In this document: piece by piece, positions 18,901 through 26,497 of the stretch
Position numbering within the stretch: the stretch's first letter is position 1
How the letters are laid out: each line of letters begins with the position of its first letter
NCBI GenBank assembly: GCA_002368155.1
Contig: AP018180.1
Span: 1,632,777-1,696,776 of the forward strand
Direction: 5' to 3'
From: Nostoc carneum NIES-2107
Lineage (GTDB): Bacteria; Cyanobacteriota; Cyanobacteriia; Cyanobacteriales; Nostocaceae
DNA: 64,000 nucleotides
Notes under the pieces: model-generated
Told to the model about the DNA's origin: nothing
Database searches by the model: none
Seen by the model: only the letters and a program-made list of their open reading frames with translations
Made by a program: the position numbers and the translations under genes

Positions 18901-19103
18901 CTGCTGGTGCGTCGAGTGTAATTGTCTCATTATGGTCAGTTCCTGATTCACCGACATCAGAATTAATGACTGAATTTTATCAACAATGGCAGCAACATCC
19001 CGATAAAGCCGTTGCATTGCGAACCGCTATGTTGAACGCCATGAAAAAGCATCCTCACCCGATAAATTGGGCAGCATTTACTTTAATTGGAGAGCCGAAA
19101 TAA
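15969..19103 (+). CDS. Secreted TPR-CHAT putative cysteine protease, 1044 aa
   Basis: An N-terminal signal sequence (LTLASLVFYLTLPLGGLL, then SQVLAQGS as a likely cleavage site) is followed by about ten TPR units from residue 50 to 620. Examples are ALQSFQQALKIYRQI and ALNNLGNNYRALGNFTQAI. The C-terminal CHAT domain (~700-1044) has the caspase-like dyad: H911 in VIHLATHG and C957 in LVVLSACDTG, plus GVIGLSRSLITAGASSVIVSLW and a final HPINWAAFTLIGEP. CHAT means caspase HetF-associated with TPRs; HetF itself is a heterocyst regulator. With a signal peptide this copy would act in the periplasm or outside. Substrate unknown. Distinct from HetF in domain layout. Confidence 0.92.
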   Translation: MRCHFHRSLSYRLQSLTLASLVFYLTLPLGGLLIEPLGASQVLAQGSDARRTEADRLLQRGEELLDKYQSQAALQSFQQALKIYRQIQYRPGEGRTLKGIGNVYYDLNDFNQAISYQQQALEIAQATKDRDLTARALNNLGNNYRALGNFTQAIAYYDKALVIARQIQDLHREASTLENLGYTYATVNLPKAIDYLEQAVAKLRKQPGGSPDTQRLLRQQETDILIALARNYYLSGVYKGVVETQVPGAAFERAIATYQQASTIAKQTGDRRQLAEALLGLGNMYNAKSKYKEAVEPLQQALQIFQTEQKSPIKLRDTLSKLGEVYKGLRQPESALKYYQQALVIAKSIPASSPLEIVEKNKEQGLLIANIGNIYSDTGKYDQAIQSYQDALGILQSSLKQVEQITDTSKKFAVDLAKQQLNQGIKFSYAQMCLAYKSLGQSAESQQACAEISPNVKSLTDKNKSTPPKTSPELAAALQKLTEAQALGKPEMEALALAQIGDAYAKLQESDRAWEYYQKAIALSQEYPQFQQYIFFKVGEFYENQQKYDLAINFYRQAALSARKAQKKFDEALMFNQVGITSYAAGKLPEATVALYEAIKVYESIRLDLTDKSQISIFETQAQTYSLLQRVLIAQNKIDEALEVAERSRGRAFVNLLTSRLSTRSSSKITAEIPTIAKIKQIAQAQKATIVEYSLSNYPQKGNKKVWDNSEIYIWVVKPHGEVTFKSVNFKSLNQSLADIVNQSRRSIGAGGRGIKIEPIGEPLQQQNLQELYQILIAPIASHLPTNPNERVIFIPHQSLFLVPFAALQDKNNQYLIEKHTILTAPAIQVLELTRKQRQKLTGKDILVIGNPTMPKVGVPPVQLEPLLGAEQEAKTIASLLNTKAIIGEDATKAAFTQKLSSAKVIHLATHGLLDDTTKGIETGIALAPAGSDDGLLTPAEIVNLPINAELVVLSACDTGRGTITGDGVIGLSRSLITAGASSVIVSLWSVPDSPTSELMTEFYQQWQQHPDKAVALRTAMLNAMKKHPHPINWAAFTLIGEPK

Positions 19104-19256
19104 GGTAAATCTGAAGTTAGGAAAGCTCTCTTTTGCAAGATAAATATATTATTTTGAGGCTCACAATAGCACAGTAATTTTATCAGATCCATTTGTACTA
19201 TTTTTCTCAAATTCGGATACTCCCTCTGTGCCTTGTTATTATATGATTCCTAATGA

Positions 19257-19356
19257 ATACCAATTCAAATAATGTTGGCGACACATCAATATATTCTAGA
19301 AGGCATGGCAGTGCCATGCCCCTACAATCTGTCGCGTTCTTTTTTCAAAATGGTAT
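19257..19356. repeat. ~100-bp interspersed palindromic element, copy 3
   Basis: Same family as 74-175 and 9680-9778. The central stem is GGCATGG / CCATGCC, a third compensated version. The rest of the 342-base gap 19104-19445 shows nothing else. Confidence 0.75.
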
Positions 19357-19445
19357 AACCTCTTATTCTCACTGTGGGCTGAAGACAAAATTACATTAAT
19401 CGTCAAAACTGAAGACAAGTGAGTAATTGAGATTAGGTAAATCAA

Positions 19446-19889
19446 ATGTACAAAAATAAGGAACTTTGGCGCGTCATCCTAGCAGTATCAATCATCATTG
19501 TAGGAGTGACACACTTTTTAGTGCCACAACCATACGTTAAAATTATGCCTCCGCAACTGCCATATCCTTTAGAATTAGTTTATCTCAGCGGTTTTTATGA
19601 AATTCTAGGTGGGATAGGTTTATTGGTTCCACCTGTGAGTCAAGCCGCAGCTTGGGGATTAATTTTATTATTTATTGCGGTTTTCCCTGCGAATATCAAT
19701 ATGGCAGTTAATCATATTAAGATTGAAACCATACCATATTCAGATTCGCCTTGGTTACAAGCAATCCGGCTTCCTTTCCAAGCAGTTTTTATTGCTTGGG
19801 CTTGGTGGTATACCAAACCTTCAGATAAAGCAAAACAAGCCTCAATAATTCCCAAATCATTGATTCCTAAAGAACTCGAATGGGAATAA
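19446..19889 (+). CDS. DoxX-like four-helix membrane protein, 147 aa
   Basis: Four hydrophobic segments at about 10-27, 45-62, 67-86 and 105-123 (VILAVSIIIVGVTHFLVP, SGFYEILGGIGLLVPPVS, AAAWGLILLFIAVFPANINM, AVFIAWAWWYT) with the DoxX-type HFLVP and PANINMAVNH motifs. DoxX proteins are small quinone- or thiol-linked inner-membrane proteins. No partner oxidoreductase is adjacent. It is followed 30 bases later by the ureidoglycolate-lyase-like gene, so the two probably share a transcript. Confidence 0.75.
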   Translation: MYKNKELWRVILAVSIIIVGVTHFLVPQPYVKIMPPQLPYPLELVYLSGFYEILGGIGLLVPPVSQAAAWGLILLFIAVFPANINMAVNHIKIETIPYSDSPWLQAIRLPFQAVFIAWAWWYTKPSDKAKQASIIPKSLIPKELEWE

Positions 19890-19919
19890 TTTAAATTTAA
19901 AATCTTGACAGGTTTTAAT

Positions 19920-20414
19920 ATGAGTACATCACAGACAATACAACAATTACAAGCTAAATTAATCACACCAGAAAATTTTCGGCGTTATGGACAAGTAATT
20001 TTTGCCAGTGCAGATGGTAAGGTTTTTGATACCGAAGATGCACAATTAAATCTGCAAAATGGCACGCCACGCTTTTATATTATGCGCTTGCATCGTAAAG
20101 GGCGCAGATTTCATAAAATTACCCGTCATGTGCAATGTACTCAATGTTTAGGTTCCTTGGAAGGTAAGGATTGGTTAATTGCAGTTTGTCCTCCTCATAA
20201 TGATGTAAATGAACCAGCTTTAGAGGAAATCGCCGCTTTTCGCATTCCAGGGAATTGTTTTATTAAGTTAGAGGTAGGAACTTGGCACGCGGGGCCATAT
20301 TTTGACCATGAATTTGTAGATTTTTATAATTTAGAATTGAGTGATACCAATGCGATAGACCATTTTACTCATGATTTTCTCCAGAGTCATCAATTAAATT
20401 TTGAAATGGCGTAA
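19920..20414 (+). CDS. Ureidoglycolate lyase (AllA)-like protein, 164 aa
   Basis: A cupin-like AllA fold: LITPENFRRYGQVIFA at the start, FYIMRLHRKGRRFHKITRH, QCLGSLEGKDWLIAV, and GTWHAGPYF near the end. AllA splits ureidoglycolate into glyoxylate and urea in purine (allantoin) breakdown. No other allantoin gene (allantoinase, allantoicase) is near, so assignment to purine catabolism is by family only. The start used follows ACAGG by about eight bases; a TTG at 19905 is less likely. Co-directional with the DoxX-like gene. Confidence 0.75.
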   Translation: MSTSQTIQQLQAKLITPENFRRYGQVIFASADGKVFDTEDAQLNLQNGTPRFYIMRLHRKGRRFHKITRHVQCTQCLGSLEGKDWLIAVCPPHNDVNEPALEEIAAFRIPGNCFIKLEVGTWHAGPYFDHEFVDFYNLELSDTNAIDHFTHDFLQSHQLNFEMA

Positions 20415-20558
20415 ACTGGCTCAGTAAATAAGTATAAGAAGTGAGTAATTACAGTAAATTGTAAATAAAGAAATTACAGATTGTTGTTAGGTTACAATCT
20501 TATTGCATCCCTAACTGTATACTTCATTTACTTGCCAATACTGTAATTATTGCTAACT

Positions 20559-21170
20559 ATGACTAGTGATTTTATAAGTAACAAAAAGCAAATTTTTGAT
20601 ATTTGGGCACCAAGCTACGACTGGCTTTTACCGTCTGTGTTCTATCAAACTATTCACAAACGGTTACTAGAATTTGTCGATTTACCACCTCACCCAAATG
20701 TATTAGATTTAGGCTGTGGTACTGGAAGGTTACTAGAACGCCTGGCTGCGAAGTTTCCCGATTTGCGAGGAACTGGATTAGATTTATCGAGTGAGATGTT
20801 GCGGGTAGCTAGACGCAATAATCGCCATCGTCCCAGGTTGATTTATGTTGAAGGTAAAGCTGAGTCTCTTCCCTTTGCTGAAGGACAATTTAATGCAGTT
20901 TTCAACACGATAAGTTTTTTGCATTATTTAGAACCACAACAGATTTTCAGCGAAGTGGCGCGAGTGCTTTCACCAGGCGGACGCTTTTATTTAGTTGACA
21001 CCACATTGAAAAGTAAAGCCGAAGTGCAAATAACAATGGGTTCTCTGGGGAAAGTGAGATTTTATAGTCCTCAGCAACGGGAAGTTATGGGTGCTGCTGT
21101 TGGTTTAGATTGTGTTGGACACTATTATTTATTAGGGCCTGTTTTATTGACGGTTTTTGCTAAGAAATAA
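20559..21170 (+). CDS. Class I SAM-dependent methyltransferase, 203 aa
   Basis: The Rossmann methyltransferase motif I (VLDLGCGTGRLLERL) starts near residue 47. Motif II is GTGLDLSSEML, motif IV is FNAVFNTISFLHYL, and VARVLSPGGRFYLVDT is the post-core strand. The N-terminus (IFDIWAPSYDWLLPS) resembles UbiE/COQ5-like enzymes, but the substrate pocket is not diagnostic. Stand-alone gene. Substrate unknown. Confidence 0.85.
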   Translation: MTSDFISNKKQIFDIWAPSYDWLLPSVFYQTIHKRLLEFVDLPPHPNVLDLGCGTGRLLERLAAKFPDLRGTGLDLSSEMLRVARRNNRHRPRLIYVEGKAESLPFAEGQFNAVFNTISFLHYLEPQQIFSEVARVLSPGGRFYLVDTTLKSKAEVQITMGSLGKVRFYSPQQREVMGAAVGLDCVGHYYLLGPVLLTVFAKK

Positions 21171-21182
21171 TAGCTTTGGCGG

Positions 21183-21211
21183 GGATGCGTTACGCTAGCG
21201 CTAACGCATCC
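21183..21211. repeat. GGATGCGTTA palindrome
   Basis: GGATGCGTTA and TAACGCATCC around CGCTAGCGC, a 29-base near-perfect palindrome between two converging genes, where it may serve as a terminator. Related cores occur at 21852-21878, 22535-22561 and 37990-38021. Confidence 0.7.
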
Positions 21212-21226
21212 TACTACAATTACCCA

Positions 21227-21691
21227 TCACCGATTTTGATATTCCATAAACACTACAGGAACTCGAATCAGTTTTTTTCCTAATTCCGACAAGCCGAATT
21301 TAGATTTAAGCGATCGCGGTAATTCTTCAAAGGCGATCGCAACAAAGCCAAAACGACTGTAAAATTCTGCTAGACGCTGTCCTAGGCATTCTAAATATAA
21401 CGGTTGCGTGGCTGTGGTGATGAGATGCTGTGTGAGGAAACTCCCTAAACCGCGATTACGCCAAGCTGGTGCCACCACCAAACTACCCAGTTCTTGAGTA
21501 TCATCAAAGTTGCGTAGCTGTCCGCAAGCTGCTAATTTTCCATTACAGTCAATCACCCAAAATTGTTGCCAGCGTAATTGCGTTGGATCGAGTTTAGCAG
21601 ATAACACCAACAACCGAATCGGCCAGTTATCTTCAGATGTTGCTTTACGGAGAACACAGCCAGATGGTAATTCTAAATTGCTCTGGTTCAT
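21227..21691 (-). CDS. GNAT-family N-acetyltransferase, 154 aa
   Basis: The GNAT fold is shown by LRKATSEDNWPIRLL at the start, the acetyl-CoA loop motif ELGSLVVAPAWRNRGLGSFL (V..RxxGxG/A type) at about residues 66-86, and LYLECLGQRLAEFYSRFGFV as the C-terminal motif B. Acceptor unknown. The gene converges with the methyltransferase gene across a palindromic repeat. Confidence 0.85.
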   Translation of the reverse strand: MNQSNLELPSGCVLRKATSEDNWPIRLLVLSAKLDPTQLRWQQFWVIDCNGKLAACGQLRNFDDTQELGSLVVAPAWRNRGLGSFLTQHLITTATQPLYLECLGQRLAEFYSRFGFVAIAFEELPRSLKSKFGLSELGKKLIRVPVVFMEYQNR

Positions 21692-21762
21692 TAATTATTC
21701 TTATATAATTTATCTTGGAGAATTTTCAATTTTACTGTTATTGAATTTACTCAGAATCTACG

Positions 21763-21925
21763 GCTAAATCATAGAAGTCATATTTGATTTTTGCAAAGTG
21801 ATTATATATCTATAGGAATCCGATTTGATTTCCGAGAAAACTCAGATATCTGATGCGTTACGCTATCGCTAACGCATCCTACGTGAAATGCTAAATCATA
21901 GAAGTCATATTTGATTTTTGCAAAG
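21763..21925. repeat. 36-bp direct repeats flanking a palindromic element
   Basis: Identical 36-bp copies, beginning GCTAAATCATAGAAGTCATA, lie at 21763-21798 and 21890-21925. Between them are 91 bases containing a TATAGGAATC lead and the palindrome GATGCGTTACGCTATCGCT...AACGCATC (21852-21878). The flanks are too long for a normal target-site duplication; a tandem duplication or an unequal-crossover product is possible. The remaining 21926-22177 shows nothing else. Confidence 0.8.
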
Positions 21926-22177
21926 CGCTTCTACATTTATATATTTTCTCATCTATTACCTCTTGATAATTTAAATTTTGTAATCCTTACCAATGACAGA
22001 TGACTAATAACAAATGACAGCTTGCAAGATTTATGTTCAATTGCGCGGACTACTTAACAACTTAAACATAACCTCCGATAGAGGTATGAAGCAACCTTAA
22101 CCATATTCTAGATAGATTCAATTCCCCTTCAGATATTCATAAAATAAGGCATAAATTAAATCACAGGAACCTTAATT

Positions 22178-22378
22178 ATGTCTGAACAGCAAAATCAACA
22201 ATCTAATAGTGAAGGTACTACCCCTACAGCCTCTGGTGGTTATCAAACCCCCCTAGAAGATAGCATCCGCAAAACTGGTGATGCAGAAAAAAGCGATGCT
22301 AGAGAAACTGCAAAACCAGAAGCACCAGGCGAAGATAATGTAGCAGGTAGCCCTAATCAAGGTACTGAATCTCGCTAA
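22178..22378 (+). CDS. Small hydrophilic, probably disordered protein, 66 aa
   Basis: Preceded by CAGGAA about ten bases before ATG. The sequence is low in hydrophobics and rich in Gln, Ser, Glu, Gly and Pro (MSEQQNQQSNSEGTTPTASG, ETAKPEAPGEDNVAGSP), like hydrophilin or stress-type small proteins of Nostocales. There is no domain, membrane segment or partner gene. Real because of the clear ribosome site and clean composition; function unknown. Confidence 0.6.
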   Translation: MSEQQNQQSNSEGTTPTASGGYQTPLEDSIRKTGDAEKSDARETAKPEAPGEDNVAGSPNQGTESR

Positions 22379-22500
22379 TTATTCCCAACTCTGGAAAATT
22401 GATATCTGAGCAGGGTCTTGTTCTTTTGGCACTAATTCAGCAAATTATGAGTGGAGAATTGTACTCTCAAAGGCAATTTCCACTCATTTTTGTTGGTTAT

Positions 22501-22566
22501 ATAGGAATCTAGTTTGATTCTTGAAAAAATGTCAGATGCGTTACGCTATCGCTAACGCATCCTACA
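22501..22566. repeat. GATGCGTTA palindromic element, second full copy
   Basis: ATAGGAATCTAGTTTGATT lead plus the palindromic core GATGCGTTACGCTATCGCT...AACGCATC at 22535-22561, matching the element at 21811-21886. Lies in the 332-base gap 22379-22710, which otherwise shows nothing. Confidence 0.75.
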
Positions 22567-22710
22567 TGAAATTCAACAATCAAATATTAGTCCTAGATAT
22601 TTTAAAATTTAAATATCAGTATTATAGTAGTTCTAAATCACATTTAAATTGTCATCATTAGGGCAAGCTTTAATTATTTCTTGTCCCTGAAAGTATCAAT
22701 TCTGATTCAG

Positions 22711-24186
22711 ATGAACTATTTACGGCTGCAAAATATTTCTAAACGCTTTGGGTCTTTTGTGGCTAACGATAATATTAGCCTGAGTGTGGCATCGGGGACA
22801 ATTCATGCAATTTTAGGGGAAAACGGTGCTGGTAAGAGTACTTTAATGAATATTATTAGTGGACTCTATCAGCCTGATACAGGTGAAATTTATCTACAAG
22901 AAACACTAATAAAAATTACTTCACCTCATGCAGCCATTAAATTGGGGATTGGCATGATTCATCAACATTTCATGCTTGTACCCCAGTTGACTGTGACAGA
23001 AAATATTATTTTAGGAACAGAGAAAAGCTGGTGGCTAAATTTACGTCAAAAACAACAGGAAATTGCCGCATTATCTCAAGCTTACGGCTTAGAAATTGAC
23101 CCTACTGCTAAAGTGGAAAATTTACCTGTTGGAGCACAACAAAGGGTAGAAATTCTTAAGGTTCTCTACCGCAAAGCTAAGTTATTGATTCTCGATGAAC
23201 CTACTGCTGTATTAACGCCAAAAGAAGTAGAATCATTAATTGCCATTTTGCGTCAACTCGCAGCCGCAGGTAACACAATTATCTTTATCAGCCACAAGTT
23301 AGAAGAAGTTATGCATCTCTGCGATAGTGTCACAGTTTTGCGACAGGGAAAGGTTGTAGCCACCACAACAACGAAAGCAGCTACACCCCAACAATTAGCA
23401 GCTTTAATGGTAGGACGCGAGGTAGCTTTACAGTTAAATAAAAGCCCGAAATCAACAGGGGAAACTGTGCTGTCGGTGCAAAATTTACAAGTTGCTGATG
23501 ATAGAGGTATTTCTACTGTCCGCAATGTATCTTTTGAACTGCGGGCTGGGGAAATTTTAGGTGTGGCGGGTGTCGATGGAAATGGACAGCGAGAATTAGC
23601 AGATGCGATCGCAGGTTTACGAACGATTGGGCAAGGTAAAATCGAGTTTAGCCAAAATCCTTGCGTAGTGGGCTACATCCCAGAGGATAGGCAAACAATG
23701 GGCTTGGTGATGCAATTTAGTATTGCCCAAAACTTAATTTTGAAAGCTTTTAAACATTTACCATTTTGTCGCCATTTTTTGTTACAACAAGAAGCGATCG
23801 CTAATCATGCCCAAGCTGCAATCCAAGAATTTGATATTCGCACCACAGGGAAAGATATCAAGGTAAGCCAGCTTTCCGGCGGAAATCAGCAAAAGGTGGT
23901 GCTAGCGCGAGAAATAGCCCGCCAACCAACTTTAATTGTCGCCATGCAACCCACGAGAGGCTTAGATGTCGGTGCAACCGCAGCCGTCCATACAAGATTA
24001 TTAGCAGAACGCGATCGCGGTGCCGCAATTGTGTATATTTCTACTGAGTTAGAAGAAGTCATGGCAATGAGCGATCGCATTGCTGTAATCTACAGAGGTG
24101 AATTTGTCGCCATTTTAGATGCACAAACGGCGACAGTAGCGGAGATTGGTTTGTTGATGGGTGGGGGAATGGGGATTGGGGATTAG
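22711..24186 (+). CDS. ABC transporter ATPase, nucleoside/simple-sugar type (tandem domains)
   Basis: Two fused ATPase domains in 491 residues. Domain 1 has Walker A GENGAGKST, the Q-loop HQHFMLVPQLTV, and LLILDEPTAVLTP as Walker B. Domain 2 has the degenerate P-loop GVAGVDGNGQRELADAI usual in this family, the signature LSGGNQQKVVLAREI, and a Walker B with Gln-Pro-Thr replacing Glu. This is the layout of NupO/YufO- and RbsA-type importers. Permease and BMP-type binding-protein genes are absent on both sides, so partners are elsewhere. The final residues (LMGGGMGIGD) are read from a GGGGATT repeat tract that also supplies the stop codon. Confidence 0.88.
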   Translation: MNYLRLQNISKRFGSFVANDNISLSVASGTIHAILGENGAGKSTLMNIISGLYQPDTGEIYLQETLIKITSPHAAIKLGIGMIHQHFMLVPQLTVTENIILGTEKSWWLNLRQKQQEIAALSQAYGLEIDPTAKVENLPVGAQQRVEILKVLYRKAKLLILDEPTAVLTPKEVESLIAILRQLAAAGNTIIFISHKLEEVMHLCDSVTVLRQGKVVATTTTKAATPQQLAALMVGREVALQLNKSPKSTGETVLSVQNLQVADDRGISTVRNVSFELRAGEILGVAGVDGNGQRELADAIAGLRTIGQGKIEFSQNPCVVGYIPEDRQTMGLVMQFSIAQNLILKAFKHLPFCRHFLLQQEAIANHAQAAIQEFDIRTTGKDIKVSQLSGGNQQKVVLAREIARQPTLIVAMQPTRGLDVGATAAVHTRLLAERDRGAAIVYISTELEEVMAMSDRIAVIYRGEFVAILDAQTATVAEIGLLMGGGMGIGD

Positions 24187-24380
24187 GGACTGGGGATTGG
24201 GGACTGGGGATTGGGGATTGGGGACTGGGGACTGGGGAACTCGGGGCCCCCTCTGGGGATAAGGGGTAATGGGGACTGGGGATTGGGGACTGGTGACAAA
24301 GAGGATAAAGCAAGAAATTCCAATTACCAATTACCAATTACCAATTACCAATTACCAATTACCATGCCCAATGCCCAATG
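24163..24380. repeat. Heptamer tracts at the 3' end of the ABC ATPase gene
   Basis: (GGGGATT/GGGGACT)n, the 41-bp core 24234-24274 (reverse complement of 8429-8469), more GGGGACT units, then (CAATTAC)n and (GCCCAAT)n. The tract overlaps the last codons of the ABC gene and fills the gap to the converging exporter gene. Confidence 0.85.
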
Positions 24381-24392
24381 CCCCATGCCCCA

Positions 24393-26129
24393 TTACGCAA
24401 TACACCTAATTTCCCACTTTTCCCCATCACATAAATCTAAAACCTGTTGATGGTATTTGAAGAGAGTGGGGCGATGTCCAACACTAATAAAAGTTGTTTG
24501 TGTGTTGTACAAATGCTGATAGAGGTTCTCTTCGTTTTTAATATCTAAAGCGCTAGTAGCTTCATCTAAAATTACATACTTTGGTTGAGATATTAAAATT
24601 CTGGCGAATGCAACGCGCTGTTGTTCGCCTAAAGATAGCACATCAGACCAATCTTTTTCGACATCAAAACCGCCAAATCTTGCGGCTAAATCTGGTAAAT
24701 TGACTTTTTGTAAAACTTGATGGAGTTCTTGGTCGCTGATTTTAACATCAACTTGGGGATATACTAACTGCTCGCGGAGAGTTCCCAATATCATATAAGG
24801 ACGCTGAGGTAAAAATAGGATTTCCTCAAGGTTGGGACGGTTAATTGTACCAGTACCAGAATTCCATAAACCTGCGATCGCACGCAATAGAGAACTTTTT
24901 CCACAGCCACTAGTACCGACAATTAATAGCCCTTGTGCTGGTTGCAAGGTCAGTGAAACGTCGTGAAATAATATTCTTTGATAGTTTGGTGTATACAATG
25001 TCAGGTTGTGAATAGCTAAATGGCTATTTTCGACCGTCTGAATTGTTGAATTCGGAATTATTTCACAGGAAGCACTATTTTTAGGCTGCTTGAGAAAATA
25101 ATTTAATTCAGCTAACCGTTCAATTGCTGCTGCAAAACCCGTTAATTCATTGAATGTGCGGCTAATCACATACAATGCCCAAAAAAGGCTTAAAAATGCT
25201 CCTTGGGCTTCACCAAATTTACCAATGTCTAGTTTTCCAGAGATTACTAATGGCGCAATAATGATTGCAGGTATTAGTTTTGGTACAAATTCATAAACTT
25301 TGACAAATACATTTAAATATAATTCCTGCCACAGCAGCAGGTAATTATAATTTTTAAATACTTGGTTGAATAAAGATTTAAGGTGACTTAATTCTTGTGT
25401 TTCTCCTCGATAAAAAGCCACAGATTCCGCATTTTCTCGCAGTCGGACTAAGCCAAAACGAAAATTCGCTTCTTTTTTATTTTGGTCGAAATTGATTTTA
25501 ACTAACTTTCTCCCAAAGAAACCTGTAGTTATGAGAGTTCCACTGACAGCATAAATCACCAAAACTAGCATTAAATTTGGTGAAATGAACCACAGGACTG
25601 CACTAAAAGCAATCATCTGTAAAGTGGCGTGTAACAAATCAAAAAACAAAGAAAGAAACCCATCAACAAAGCTGAAGACATCTTGAGATATCCGTTGATC
25701 TGGGTTATCAAGTTCTCGTTGCGATTGAGTAAGTTGATAATAAGACCGATTTCTAAAATAGTAATTCAGGAAATGCTCCGTTAACCAACGTCGCCAGTAG
25801 AGAGTTAGCTTTTTTCTGATATAGTTGTAAGCTGCCCAAATTAGCACTAAAGAAAGATATAGACCCAGCAAATAACTGACTGTTGTCCAGAATGTACTAG
25901 AATTTTTCGCCGCCAGCGCAGATAGTAAATTACCCTGTTGACTGTTAACAATGACATCTATTTGGGTACTACATAAAACAATCATGATGAGAATTGAGAG
26001 TAAACTAATTCCCCCAAGTTTCTCTTCGCTATACCAGTAAATTTTTCCTACTTGCCAAAATCTTTTTAAAAAACTGGGGTCAATATTTGCAATTTGACTC
26101 AGCCTCAATGCTATATCTTGCTTGCTCAT
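24393..26129 (-). CDS. ABC exporter, SbmA/BacA/YddA (ABC-D-like) type, 578 aa
   Basis: A fused half-transporter. A ~350-residue membrane domain of about six helices carries the ELDNPDQRI and RLRENAESVAFYRGE motifs that mark the YddA/SbmA group. An ATPase domain follows from about 375, with Walker A GTSGCGKSS, signature LSLGEQQR and Walker B YVILDEATSAL. A homodimer would move peptides, vitamin B12-like or long-chain acyl compounds; the substrate is not readable. It converges with the ABC ATPase across a tandem repeat. AT-rich upstream region 26130-26497 has no recognisable signal. Confidence 0.9.
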   Translation of the reverse strand: MSKQDIALRLSQIANIDPSFLKRFWQVGKIYWYSEEKLGGISLLSILIMIVLCSTQIDVIVNSQQGNLLSALAAKNSSTFWTTVSYLLGLYLSLVLIWAAYNYIRKKLTLYWRRWLTEHFLNYYFRNRSYYQLTQSQRELDNPDQRISQDVFSFVDGFLSLFFDLLHATLQMIAFSAVLWFISPNLMLVLVIYAVSGTLITTGFFGRKLVKINFDQNKKEANFRFGLVRLRENAESVAFYRGETQELSHLKSLFNQVFKNYNYLLLWQELYLNVFVKVYEFVPKLIPAIIIAPLVISGKLDIGKFGEAQGAFLSLFWALYVISRTFNELTGFAAAIERLAELNYFLKQPKNSASCEIIPNSTIQTVENSHLAIHNLTLYTPNYQRILFHDVSLTLQPAQGLLIVGTSGCGKSSLLRAIAGLWNSGTGTINRPNLEEILFLPQRPYMILGTLREQLVYPQVDVKISDQELHQVLQKVNLPDLAARFGGFDVEKDWSDVLSLGEQQRVAFARILISQPKYVILDEATSALDIKNEENLYQHLYNTQTTFISVGHRPTLFKYHQQVLDLCDGEKWEIRCIA

Positions 26130-26497
26130 AGGCGATTTTGCTCGTCCGGAGGCGAGTTATTAAATAATTATTAAAGTTAAAATTAACATTATCAATAGAT
26201 AGATAAATATCAACTTGAAATTGAAAAATACAATCTTTAAGTTATAAATATATAAAATTTAATTATGCTTAAGCGTGCTAAGCATTTTATGATGTCAATG
26301 TATTTGCTGTTGCTTTACACAAAAAATAATCTATAACTATGATTGTTACGAAATTTTACAAGCAATTAGTTGAAACGAAAAATACTTATGCGATCGCATT
26401 ATCCAATTTGCTATCCAAATTTGAGAGAAATTAGAAAATTTTTTGTCCATTGAGTGATAAAAAACAGTAAATTGTAATACTAATTGAGGAGATATCG

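Noticed and set aside
24163-24380. CRISPR-like array
   Set aside because: Unit is 7 bases with no spacers of constant length; these are heptamer tandem repeats.
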